A stretch of 64,000 bases of DNA from CAIZGX01 sp044239865 (GTDB lineage Bacteria > Bacteroidota > Bacteroidia > Flavobacteriales_D > Sanyastnellaceae), in the NCBI GenBank assembly GCA_044239865.1, contig JBIIAO010000002.1, positions 372,001 through 436,000 on the forward strand, read 5' to 3'. Made by a program: the position numbers and the translations under genes. Position 1 is the stretch's first letter; each line of letters starts with the position of its first letter. Of this stretch, positions 56,477 through 64,000 are shown in pieces. The notes under the pieces were generated by a model, which did not search any database, was not told the origin of the DNA, and worked only from the letters and a program-made list of their open reading frames with translations.

Positions 56477-58507
56477 ATGTCAACATTTCAAGACCAAATA
56501 CAAGAAGGAATTCCAACAGCATTGCCTGTTGTTCCAGCCATGGATGCCGCTATTAATCGCGCACCCAAGAGAAAGGAAATTCTTTCAAACGAAGAAAAGG
56601 GGCTAGCCTTGCGCAATGCCCTTCGCTATTTCCCTTCGGAATTGCACGAAACATTGGCAAAGGAATTTGCCGAAGAGATGAAGGCATACGGACGCATTTA
56701 CATGCACCGTTATCGTCCAACCTACGAAATGTATGCTCGTCCAATTTCTGAATACCCTGCACAATGCCAGCAAGCGGCTTCCATCATGCTCATGATTCAA
56801 AACAACTTGGATCCAAGCGTGGCACAGCATCCGTATGAATTAATTACATACGGTGGAAACGGCGCAGTCTTTCAAAACTGGGCGCAATACCGTTTGGTGA
56901 TGAAGTATTTGAGTGAAATGACCGAAGAGCAAACGCTTGTGATGTACAGCGGACATCCAATGGGACTCTTTCCCTCTAGTCCTTCTGCACCGCGTGTTGT
57001 GGTAACGAACGGAATGATGATTCCGAATTACAGTAAGCCAGACGATTGGGAAAAATTCAACGCGTTGGGTGTAACGCAATACGGACAAATGACTGCGGGA
57101 TCCTACATGTACATAGGTCCGCAAGGAATCGTTCATGGTACAACCATCACTGTCATGAACGCAGCGCGCATGCTTCGCACTAAACGCGGCGATAAAACTG
57201 TCTATGATCGCGCAGCTGAAGGATTGCTTTTCGTAACCGCTGGATTAGGTGGTATGAGTGGCGCACAGCCCAAGGCAGGTAACATTGCAGGATGTGTGTC
57301 CATTACAGCTGAGGTGAATCCGAAAGCTGCTACGAAACGTTTCGAACAAGGATGGGTAGATGAGCTTATTGATAATATTGACACACTTTGCGCGCGCGTT
57401 CAAGAAGAACTTAAAATAGGAAAAGCACACAGCTTTGCGTTTATTGGAAATATTGTTGAAGTGTGGGAAGTGTTCGCGGAACGAGGCATTCACATTGACT
57501 TAGGAAGTGACCAGACTTCGTTGCATAATCCGTGGGCAGGAGGATATTATCCGATTGGATTGACCTATGAAGAGAGTAATTCGCTTATGGCGGAGAACCC
57601 AAATTCATTCAAAGAAAAAGTTGAAGAGTCTCTTATTCGTCATGCAGCCGCTGTTCAAAAGCACAGCGAAAACGGAATGTATTTCTTCGATTATGGAAAT
57701 GCATTTTTGTTGGAAGCTTCGCGTGCAGGAGCAAACGTGATGGCAGATATTCCAACACTTGAGCGCGAATTCAAATACCCGTCTTACGTTCAAGATATTT
57801 TGGGTCCCCTCTGTTTCGACTACGGATTCGGGCCGTTCAGATGGGTGTGTGCAAGTGGGAAATCTGAAGACTTAGATGCTACCGATGCCATTGCATTGGA
57901 AGTTATGTTGAAGTTGAAAGAAACAGCACCTGCTGAAATTCAACAACAATTAGCCGATAACATCCAGTGGATTCGCGAAGCGAAGAGCAACAAGTTAGTG
58001 GTGGGCTCGCAAGCACGTATTCTATACGCAGATGCACAAGGACGCATGGAAATCGCAGCGTCGTTCAACAAAGCCATTGGTGAAGGAAAGATTGGACCTG
58101 TAATTCTTGGAAGAGATCACCACGATGTAAGTGGAACCGATTCTCCTTATCGCGAAACGAGCAACATATACGACGGTTCTCGATTCACTGCAGACATGGC
58201 GGTGCAGAACTTTGTGGGCGACGCCTTCCGCGGAGCCACATGGGTGAGTTTGCACAACGGTGGTGGTGTCGGATGGGGAGAAGTGATTAACGGTGGATTC
58301 GGGATGTTACTCGACGGCAGTGATGCATGCGACAAAAAGTTACGCAGCATGTTGCACTGGGACGTTAACAACGGTATTGCAAGAAGAAGTTGGGCACGAA
58401 ACAAAGAAGCGGTATTCGCTATTGAGCGCGCCATGGAACAAGAGCCTTTGTTGAAAGTTACCCTTCCACAAGAAGTGAAAATTTCACTCGACTCTTTTAT
58501 TCATTAA
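56477..58507 (+). CDS. hutU: urocanate hydratase
   Basis: 676 residues, belonging to the longer form of the enzyme (the common bacterial form is ~555). It adds water to urocanate to give imidazolone propionate, using tightly bound NAD+. Marks are ITYGGNGAVFQNWAQYRLVM, LVMYSGHPMGLFPS, TAGSYMYIGPQGIVHGT, FVTAGLGGMSGAQPKAG and FDYGFGPFRWVCASGKSEDL; the last contains the likely catalytic Cys. The final part has RDHHDVSGTDSPYRET and SLHNGGGVGWGEVINGGFG. hutH, hutI and hutG are not next to it. The stop overlaps the stop of the opposing DUF5684 gene by 4 nt. Confidence 0.93.
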   Translation: MSTFQDQIQEGIPTALPVVPAMDAAINRAPKRKEILSNEEKGLALRNALRYFPSELHETLAKEFAEEMKAYGRIYMHRYRPTYEMYARPISEYPAQCQQAASIMLMIQNNLDPSVAQHPYELITYGGNGAVFQNWAQYRLVMKYLSEMTEEQTLVMYSGHPMGLFPSSPSAPRVVVTNGMMIPNYSKPDDWEKFNALGVTQYGQMTAGSYMYIGPQGIVHGTTITVMNAARMLRTKRGDKTVYDRAAEGLLFVTAGLGGMSGAQPKAGNIAGCVSITAEVNPKAATKRFEQGWVDELIDNIDTLCARVQEELKIGKAHSFAFIGNIVEVWEVFAERGIHIDLGSDQTSLHNPWAGGYYPIGLTYEESNSLMAENPNSFKEKVEESLIRHAAAVQKHSENGMYFFDYGNAFLLEASRAGANVMADIPTLEREFKYPSYVQDILGPLCFDYGFGPFRWVCASGKSEDLDATDAIALEVMLKLKETAPAEIQQQLADNIQWIREAKSNKLVVGSQARILYADAQGRMEIAASFNKAIGEGKIGPVILGRDHHDVSGTDSPYRETSNIYDGSRFTADMAVQNFVGDAFRGATWVSLHNGGGVGWGEVINGGFGMLLDGSDACDKKLRSMLHWDVNNGIARRSWARNKEAVFAIERAMEQEPLLKVTLPQEVKISLDSFIH

Positions 58508-58929
58508 GCCACTCCTTTCGCAACAGGAACAGCCGGTTCAATGGTATCCTTATAAACAGGACCGACATATTCTTCGTCGTAGGCAAGAGCTAAATTCAAC
58601 ATATAAAAAACGTTGAACAAGCAAACCAAAAGTGCGTCAGTATTTGAGCGCTTTCCGAACGATTGTGCCAATTGAACCAGCACTTTGAATCCAAAGAAAA
58701 CATTCAAGACAGGAATAGCGAAATACCAAGCGTGCTTCGCAGGTCGTCCAATCATTTTCATGATTATCATCAAGTCCCAACCTGGAACAAAGGCTGCTTC
58801 GATGGGTTGATTGGCCTTTGCGAATAGTCTCATTTTAGAAACAAATCCGACAAGGATTATAAATCCTCCGATTAGAATAAGGTGCGGCTGCTTAGCCCAA
58901 ACCTCTTGCAAAGCGATAGTTAAGTTCAT
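58504..58929 (-). CDS. DUF5684-like membrane protein
   Basis: 141 residues with three or four hydrophobic segments (about 14-32, 66-88, 99-117). The block AAFVPGWDLMIIMKMIGRPA with AWYFAIPVLNVFFGFKVLVQ is the arrangement of DUF5684, also found as the N-terminal membrane part of some Bacteroidota signal peptidases. No catalytic residue is seen. It is monocistronic and convergent with hutU. Function unknown. Confidence 0.75.
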   Translation of the reverse strand: MNLTIALQEVWAKQPHLILIGGFIILVGFVSKMRLFAKANQPIEAAFVPGWDLMIIMKMIGRPAKHAWYFAIPVLNVFFGFKVLVQLAQSFGKRSNTDALLVCLFNVFYMLNLALAYDEEYVGPVYKDTIEPAVPVAKGVA

Positions 58930-59098
58930 GATCTTTTTAGTTAGGTACTTGAAAGACGGGTAAAGTCTCTTTAAGTTGCCTTAGGCTATTCCAATGGAAA
59001 ACTGATTATTATCAAAAAGTAACATTCTGCTTGAAGATTGTAGTGAAAGGTGCAGTTAAAGAACAGCTCTGAAGAATAATTCATAATTTCACCCACCC

Positions 59099-60133
59099 AT
59101 GAACGTTAAAACCATTCATTCTTTCGACGAAATACAACGGATTCTCACAGAAGAAGTGGCATCTCACTCTGCGACATTCATTTTGTGCGACAGCAATACG
59201 AACGAGCACTGCGTGAGCTTTCTGCTTGAAACAATAGCAGCGCTGAACAATGTTCCTATCATTGAAATTCCGGAAGGGGAAGAAAGTAAATCGCTCGAAA
59301 TTGTTGGACAACTCTACGAAGAGTTGCTTCATCACAATGCAGACAGACAATCGCTTCTTCTTAATGTAGGCGGAGGAGTAATCTCTGATATCGGGGGGTT
59401 CGTAGCCTCTACCTTCAAACGTGGAATAGACTTCATTAACATCCCAACCACGGTTATGGCGCAAGTGGATGCTGCCATGGGCGGAAAGTGCGGAATTGAT
59501 CTTATGTCTGTAAAAAACGCCGTTGGACTATTTAGCTGGCCGAAAAGTGTCCTTGTTTTTACTGGATTCCTAAATACGCTTCCAGAAAAAGAATTGAGGT
59601 CTGGTTTCGCAGAAATGCTCAAACATGCCCTTATTGCCGATGCTAAATATTGGGAAGCCTTAGCACACGTAGATCCGACTGAGGCATCGCATATTGCTGT
59701 ATTCGTCAAACGATCAAACGAGATTAAATCTGAGATTACCACACAAGACCCGAACGAACGTTCGGTTCGAAAAAAATTGAATTACGGACACACTGTTGGA
59801 CATGCGATTGAATCTTTCTTTCTAGCGAAATCTGATCCTATCACCCACGGCAATGCTATTGGATGGGGCATGATTCTAGAGAATCGAATAGCAGTGCAAT
59901 TGCAAATTCTCAACCCATCATTGGCGCAAACCATTGAAAATCGCATTCTCGGAATTTTCGATCCTCTACCTTCCTTCAGCAAAGAAGAACAAGAAGAAAT
60001 TTTTCAATTCATGTTGAACGATAAAAAAAATAAGAACGGCCTGTTTCACTTTTCATTGATCCAAGAAATTGGAGATTGTTTAATACAAGTTGAAGTCAGC
60101 GAAGAAATTGCCCGCGAGGTAATTTCCGTTTAA
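59099..60133 (+). CDS. aroB: 3-dehydroquinate synthase
   Basis: 344 residues. It converts DAHP to 3-dehydroquinate in the shikimate pathway, with NAD+ and Zn2+. Marks are EIPEGEESKSLEIVGQLY, LLNVGGGVISDIGGFVASTF, PTTVMAQVDAAMGGKCGIDL, ELRSGFAEMLKHALI (metal Glu), NYGHTVGHAIESFF (metal His) and THGNAIGWGM (metal His). The gene has a 169-nt upstream gap with no clear promoter. valS follows after 61 nt and seems to have its own -7 box. Confidence 0.95.
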   Translation: MNVKTIHSFDEIQRILTEEVASHSATFILCDSNTNEHCVSFLLETIAALNNVPIIEIPEGEESKSLEIVGQLYEELLHHNADRQSLLLNVGGGVISDIGGFVASTFKRGIDFINIPTTVMAQVDAAMGGKCGIDLMSVKNAVGLFSWPKSVLVFTGFLNTLPEKELRSGFAEMLKHALIADAKYWEALAHVDPTEASHIAVFVKRSNEIKSEITTQDPNERSVRKKLNYGHTVGHAIESFFLAKSDPITHGNAIGWGMILENRIAVQLQILNPSLAQTIENRILGIFDPLPSFSKEEQEEIFQFMLNDKKNKNGLFHFSLIQEIGDCLIQVEVSEEIAREVISV

Positions 60134-60168
60134 TCGATATTTTCCCACTGAAGTTGAAGGGAGGTGCT

Positions 60169-60176
60169 TAAATTTG
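60169..60176 (+). promoter_or_regulatory. -7 element of valS
   Basis: TAAATTTG matches TAnnTTTG exactly, 18 nt before ATG 60195. It excludes a start at the TTG (60174) that overlaps it. Confidence 0.5.
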
Positions 60177-60194
60177 CACCTTCATTCTATATAC

Positions 60195-62807
60195 ATGGAA
60201 ATTCCAAGCAAATACTCTCCAAACGAGACGGAAGACCGCATTTACGCAATGTGGCTAGAGAAGAAGGTTTTTAAATCTACTCCGAACGACAAGCCTGCGT
60301 ACACCATTGTTATTCCTCCGCCGAACGTCACAGGAGTCTTGCACATGGGACACATGTTGAATAACACCATTCAAGATTTGCTCATTCGTCGTGCGCGCAT
60401 GCGCGGCTTCAACGCATGTTGGGTGCCCGGTACCGATCACGCTTCTATTGCAACCGAAGCGAAAGTTGTTCAGAAACTTCGCAAAGAAGGAATCAAGAAA
60501 TCTGATCTTTCGCGCGATGCGTTCTTGGAGCACGCGTGGGAATGGACGCACAAGCACGGTGGAATTATTTTAGATCAATTGAAGAAATTGGGAGCAAGCT
60601 GCGACTGGGATCGCACACGTTTCACCATGGATCCGAAATATTACGAAAGCGTAATCGACTGCTTCATTGACCTTCACAAAAAAGGAAAAATCTATCGCGG
60701 CGAACGCATGATCAATTGGGATCCTGCTGCACTTACCGCTTTATCAGACGAAGAAGTAATACACAAGGAAATACAATCGAAGTTGTATTTCCTAAAATAT
60801 CAAATCGAAGGAACCAACGAATTTTTAACTGTTGCAACCACACGTCCTGAAACCATTCTTGGAGACACCGCTGTTTGCGTGAATCCGAAAGACGAGCGTT
60901 ACACACACCTTCACGGAAAGAACGTTATTGTTCCTTTGGTGAACCGCGCTGTTCCTGTCATTGCCGATGAATATGTTGAAATTGAATTCGGAACAGGTTG
61001 CTTGAAAGTAACGCCTGCTCACGATCAAAATGACTTTATGTTGGGTGAAAAATACCAATTGGAAGTGATCAACATGATGAATGCAGACGGAACCATTTCC
61101 GAAGCAGGAGGAATGTATGTTGGGCAAGAACGTTTTGCTGTTCGTGATCAAATTGCAAAAGATTTAGACGCTGCCGGATTGCTGGCCAAGACCGAAGAGC
61201 ACTTGAATAAAGTTGGATATTCAGAACGTACTGACGTGGTTATTGAACCACGCTTGTCGTTGCAGTGGTTCGTAGACATGAAAGACCTGAGCAAGCCTGC
61301 TTTGGAAAATGTCATGAACGATACCATTCGTTTCTTCCCTCCGAAATTCAAGAACTCGTATCGCAATTGGATGGAGAACATCAAAGACTGGTGTATCTCT
61401 CGTCAATTGTGGTGGGGACATCGCATTCCTGCGTTCTATGCGCCTGATGGAACTTTCGAGGTTGCGAAAAATGTGGAAGATGCCATTGCGCAATTCCATG
61501 TAAAAGGTTCTTCATGGACCGCTAATGATTTGAAGCAAGACGAAGACGTATTGGACACTTGGTTCAGCTCGTGGTTGTGGCCAATTAGTGTGTTCGACGG
61601 ATTCTATTCGAAAGAAGAATTAGACTACTACTACCCTACTGCCGATTTAGTAACCGCTCCAGAGATTATGTTCTTCTGGGTGGCTAGAATGATAGTGGCA
61701 GGATATGAATACGTTGGAAACTTCCCTTTCAAAAATGTATACTACACAGGTATCGTTCGCGATAAGCAAGGAAGAAAAATGAGCAAGTCGTTGGGTAACT
61801 CACCCGATCCGATTGAGCTCATGCAACAGTTCGGAGCAGACGGCGTTCGTGTGGGAATGTTACTTTCTTCTCCAGCTGGAAACGACCTTCCGTTCGATGA
61901 ATCGTTGTGTGAGCAAGGAAGAAATTTCGCTAATAAAATTTGGAACGCCTTCCGTTTGGTGAAGAGCTGGGAAGAGAAGATTGATGCGTCGTTGGAACAA
62001 CCTGAATCTTCGGCCATTGCAGTGCAGTGGATGAACAATCGCTTCGAGCAAGTGCTTGCTGACATGGAAGACGGATACGATAAGTTCCGCATTAGCGAAG
62101 TGTTGATGCAGACGTATAAATTAATTTGGGACGACTTCTGCGCATGGTATTTAGAAATGGCGAAGCCATCTTACGGAAAAGGAATCGATTCAAAAACATA
62201 CAACGACACGCTTGATATTTTCCAAAATTTATTGAAAGTGTTGCATCCGTTTATGCCTTTCCTAACGGAAGAAATGTGGCAGCACATGGAATCGTGGCAG
62301 AGCGAATCAGAAATGATTTGTATTTCGAATTGGCCTGCTGCAAAAACGTTCGATGCGAACATTCAAAAAGACTTTGAAGAGTTTGAGCAGTTGGTAACGG
62401 AAGTTCGTAACGTTCGCAAAAAGCAAAACCTTCCGAACAAAGAAGCGCTGGTTGTTTCATTCATGAAAACAGCAAACAGAAATTCTTCGTTCGATGCAGC
62501 GTTCTCACATTTGTGTAACATTTCTGAATTGAATGAAGTGTCTGAAAAGATGAGTCCATCATTCAGCTTCATGGTAAATGGTGTTGAATATTTCATTCCT
62601 TACACCGCGTCTGTTGACGTTGAAGCAGAGCAAGCGAAGATGAAGGAAGAGTTGGCTTACCTCGAAGGATTCTTGAAGTCTGTAGAGGCGAAGCTTTCGA
62701 ATGAACGATTCGTAAACAACGCACCGGCTGCCGTTTTAGAAGGTGAAAGGAAAAAGCAATCAGACGCGTTGAGCAAGATTGCCGCGATTAAAGAGCAGCT
62801 CGGATAA
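60195..62807 (+). CDS. valS: valyl-tRNA synthetase
   Basis: 870 residues from ATG 60195 (MEIPSKYSPNETEDRIYAMW). It is a class I synthetase with the HIGH variant IPPPNVTGVLHMGHMLNNTI, the editing-domain stretch VATTRPETILGDTAV, WGHRIPAFYAPDG, APEIMFFWVARMI and the KMSKS motif DKQGRKMSKSLGNSPDP. A C-terminal coiled coil (ASVDVEAEQAKMKEELAYLE, NERFVNNAPAAVLE) binds tRNA-Val. The stop lies 6 nt before the opposing esterase stop. Confidence 0.97.
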   Translation: MEIPSKYSPNETEDRIYAMWLEKKVFKSTPNDKPAYTIVIPPPNVTGVLHMGHMLNNTIQDLLIRRARMRGFNACWVPGTDHASIATEAKVVQKLRKEGIKKSDLSRDAFLEHAWEWTHKHGGIILDQLKKLGASCDWDRTRFTMDPKYYESVIDCFIDLHKKGKIYRGERMINWDPAALTALSDEEVIHKEIQSKLYFLKYQIEGTNEFLTVATTRPETILGDTAVCVNPKDERYTHLHGKNVIVPLVNRAVPVIADEYVEIEFGTGCLKVTPAHDQNDFMLGEKYQLEVINMMNADGTISEAGGMYVGQERFAVRDQIAKDLDAAGLLAKTEEHLNKVGYSERTDVVIEPRLSLQWFVDMKDLSKPALENVMNDTIRFFPPKFKNSYRNWMENIKDWCISRQLWWGHRIPAFYAPDGTFEVAKNVEDAIAQFHVKGSSWTANDLKQDEDVLDTWFSSWLWPISVFDGFYSKEELDYYYPTADLVTAPEIMFFWVARMIVAGYEYVGNFPFKNVYYTGIVRDKQGRKMSKSLGNSPDPIELMQQFGADGVRVGMLLSSPAGNDLPFDESLCEQGRNFANKIWNAFRLVKSWEEKIDASLEQPESSAIAVQWMNNRFEQVLADMEDGYDKFRISEVLMQTYKLIWDDFCAWYLEMAKPSYGKGIDSKTYNDTLDIFQNLLKVLHPFMPFLTEEMWQHMESWQSESEMICISNWPAAKTFDANIQKDFEEFEQLVTEVRNVRKKQNLPNKEALVVSFMKTANRNSSFDAAFSHLCNISELNEVSEKMSPSFSFMVNGVEYFIPYTASVDVEAEQAKMKEELAYLEGFLKSVEAKLSNERFVNNAPAAVLEGERKKQSDALSKIAAIKEQLG

Positions 62808-62813
62808 TAGAAA

Positions 62814-63560
62814 TTATTTTTTTCGTGTTGAAATGAAATCGCGAACGATTTTCTTCTCCGCGAAAGCTCTGTTCCAACTGTCGTGTTTGACATCTGGATA
62901 CGAAATGAGGTGAACATTCGTGTTCACCTTTTTTGTTGCGTTCACCATGCGAACTGAATTCTCAAAAGGCACTACGTTATCGGCCTCGCCATGAAAAGCC
63001 CACACTGCGGTTTGCGTATTGTTCTTCGCTTGTGCAATATCTCCGCCGCCGCAAACCGGCATTGCTGAAGCAAAACGATACGGCTGTCGCGCAATGTATT
63101 CCCACGTGCCGTATCCGCCCATACTCAATCCTGCAATATACATGCGTCTGGTATCGATGATCGTCGAATTTGCCACCAATGAATCAATGCTATGCATAAG
63201 AACCTCCATGGGCCATGTTGGATTTTTTTTCATGGTGTGAACAACAGCCTTCCAATCCACATCGGTCCATCGCTGAACGCTCGGACACTGAGGAGCCCAC
63301 AGAATATAATGCTCTAATCCAGCGGCTTTCAGGGTTTCCATAAATACCGGTAAACCCACCTTGGTCTGCGCAACATTGTCGCTTCCGCGCTCCCCAGCAC
63401 CATGTAAAAACAGGATAAACGGAAGTCTCGCTTCGTATTCGCCGTTCACAACAAACTCTTTCAAGGGTAATTTCTTTCCATTTGAAACAAGAAATTTCTC
63501 TTGCTGCGCATGGGTTTCAGCATGAATAAGCAAGCATAAAACTAGAAAAAGGCTTCTCAT
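62814..63560 (-). CDS. secreted alpha/beta hydrolase, carboxylesterase-like
   Basis: 248 residues from ATG 63560, which begins a signal peptide (MRSLFLVLCLLIHAETHA). A frame 30 codons longer has no conserved sequence before this. The fold shows the oxyanion stretch LPFILFLHGAGERGSDN, nucleophile AGLSMGGYGTWEY (Ser), AFHGEADNVVPFENS (Asp) and VKHDSWNRAF (His). It resembles feruloyl esterase/PHB-depolymerase-like hydrolases. It should act in the periplasm or outside. The substrate is unknown. It is divergent from the TonB gene. Confidence 0.86.
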   Translation of the reverse strand: MRSLFLVLCLLIHAETHAQQEKFLVSNGKKLPLKEFVVNGEYEARLPFILFLHGAGERGSDNVAQTKVGLPVFMETLKAAGLEHYILWAPQCPSVQRWTDVDWKAVVHTMKKNPTWPMEVLMHSIDSLVANSTIIDTRRMYIAGLSMGGYGTWEYIARQPYRFASAMPVCGGGDIAQAKNNTQTAVWAFHGEADNVVPFENSVRMVNATKKVNTNVHLISYPDVKHDSWNRAFAEKKIVRDFISTRKK

Positions 63561-63655
63561 AGAAATGAAATTTTTAAATGGAAATGAATACCAAAGATAA
63601 CCCTTCAATAGACCAACCTCTAGCAATACCTCGTTTGAAAAAGAAAACAACAGTT

Positions 63656-64000
63656 ATGAAAACGACTCGCACCCTTTTCAAAACACTCGATGAAGTGGTC
63701 TTTGAAACTAGAAACAAAATGTATGGAGCTTATACGCTTCGCAAGAATTACGGACGCAGAACGTTGCTCTCTACCGCCATGGGAATATGCATGGTTTCCG
63801 GATTCCTCTTCGCGCTAACCCTTTCCAACAAAGCCATTGAGAAAAAAGCACCGGAAGTGCAGATGACACAATTGGCTACTGTGCGCTTGGATGAAATTAA
63901 AATTCAACCAAAAAAAGAACCGAAGAAACAATCTCTCGTGCAGAAAGCACAAGGAGGCGGCGCAGAAAACCGCACGGTGACAATTGTAGATAACACTACC
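63656..64000 (+). CDS. energy transducer TonB, N-terminal part (cut by window end)
   Basis: 115 codons are present and the frame is still open at 64000. The product starts MKTTRTLFKTLDEVVFETRN, continues MYGAYTLRKNYGR, a TonB opening of Bacteroidota, and then has a single membrane helix (about 37-57; MGICMVSGFLFALTL). Past it come charged, Lys/Pro-rich residues (IKIQPKKEPKKQSLVQKA) that would span the periplasm. TonB passes proton-motive energy from ExbBD to outer-membrane receptors. The C-terminal receptor-contact domain is beyond the window. Confidence 0.85.
   Translation, partial: MKTTRTLFKTLDEVVFETRNKMYGAYTLRKNYGRRTLLSTAMGICMVSGFLFALTLSNKAIEKKAPEVQMTQLATVRLDEIKIQPKKEPKKQSLVQKAQGGGAENRTVTIVDNTT

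Noticed and set aside
58508..58640. A possible embedded terminator for hutU inside the DUF5684 gene.
   Set aside because: The only stem (TTCAAC/GTTGAA) has a long loop and no T run.
62804..62820. A hairpin ATAAT/ATTAT followed by T bases after valS.
   Set aside because: The stem is 5 A-T pairs only, too weak to call a terminator, though it could assist termination.
1..64000. Search for mobile elements, toxin-antitoxin pairs, defence islands, secretion apparatus clusters or biosynthetic clusters.
   Set aside because: No transposase, integrase, restriction, Cas, toxin, polyketide or peptide synthetase gene was recognised; every gene is a core, envelope or small unknown gene.

Overview
The window is 64 kb of a compact bacterial chromosome from the phylum Bacteroidota, most likely order Flavobacteriales; a Crocinitomicaceae/Cryomorphaceae-type relative is my best guess, but the family is not proven here. 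The evidence is type IX secretion tails (type A on 13374-16025 and 40539-41381, CHU_C/type B on 16062-18722), a MurF-alanine racemase fusion, a DksA-like protein with the phylum's reduced zinc finger, a Bacteroidota-type omega subunit, DUF4835, DUF5522 and IPExxxVDY proteins, an FtsZ ending in FLHDNVD, promoters of the TAnnTTTG kind and little sign of Shine-Dalgarno sites. I count 56 protein genes (two cut by the window edges) and one tRNA. There is no rRNA, CRISPR array, transposase, integrase or phage gene, and no gene-free stretch above 300 bases. The longest gaps are 27748-27947, 47400-47583 and 58930-59098; apart from the promoters and the inverted repeat listed I see nothing in them.

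Region by region. 1-5540: the end of a RimK-like ligase, a Cys/Met-metabolism PLP enzyme and kynurenine monooxygenase, facing a coupled pair of outer-membrane proteins, one with a ComEA-like helix-hairpin-helix region. 5600-13300: tRNA-Leu, then ileS, a DksA-like gene with a Lys/Ala/Pro repeat tail, lspA and murF-alr in one direction. 13370-23570: two large secreted proteins (a subtilisin-like protease and a CHU_C protein), then ribE, polA and two envelope proteins of unknown role. 23620-27750: the sdhCAB operon ending in a PAP2 phosphatase. 27950-29360: a persulfide-dioxygenase-like enzyme with rhodanese domains. 29430-32050: rplM-rpsI and rpsB-tsf. 32190-39080: bamD, rpoZ, coaBC, DUF4835, recN, truB, queA. 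39210-41380: an alpha-oxoamine synthase (serine palmitoyltransferase-like) and a secreted protein. 41450-47400: pyruvate dehydrogenase E2 and E1-alpha, a PPIase lipoprotein with pheS, small envelope proteins and a Fur-family regulator. 47580-54300: ftsZ, metG, LD-carboxypeptidase, an IPExxxVDY protein and pyruvate kinase. 54290-64000: a PLP desulfhydrase/deaminase-like enzyme back to back with a tiny Cys-rich protein, a porin, urocanate hydratase, a DUF5684 membrane protein, aroB, valS, a secreted esterase and the start of a TonB gene.

Most of the content is core housekeeping: translation (four aminoacyl-tRNA synthetases or subunits, four ribosomal or elongation genes, one tRNA), wall and division (murF-alr, LD-carboxypeptidase, ftsZ), envelope biogenesis (bamD, lspA, TonB) and respiration (sdh, pdh, pyk). 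Genes are packed tightly: same-strand neighbours often overlap by 1-17 nt, and several convergent pairs are so close that the intrinsic terminator of one gene lies inside the coding sequence of the other. I found no mobile island and no clearly new multi-gene system. The least ordinary items are the histone-H1-like repeat tail on the DksA-like protein, the HhH/beta-barrel outer-membrane pair, a subtilisin-like protease with Glu at the catalytic Asp position, terminators embedded in opposing genes, and ftsZ standing outside a cell-wall cluster beside a Fur-family gene.
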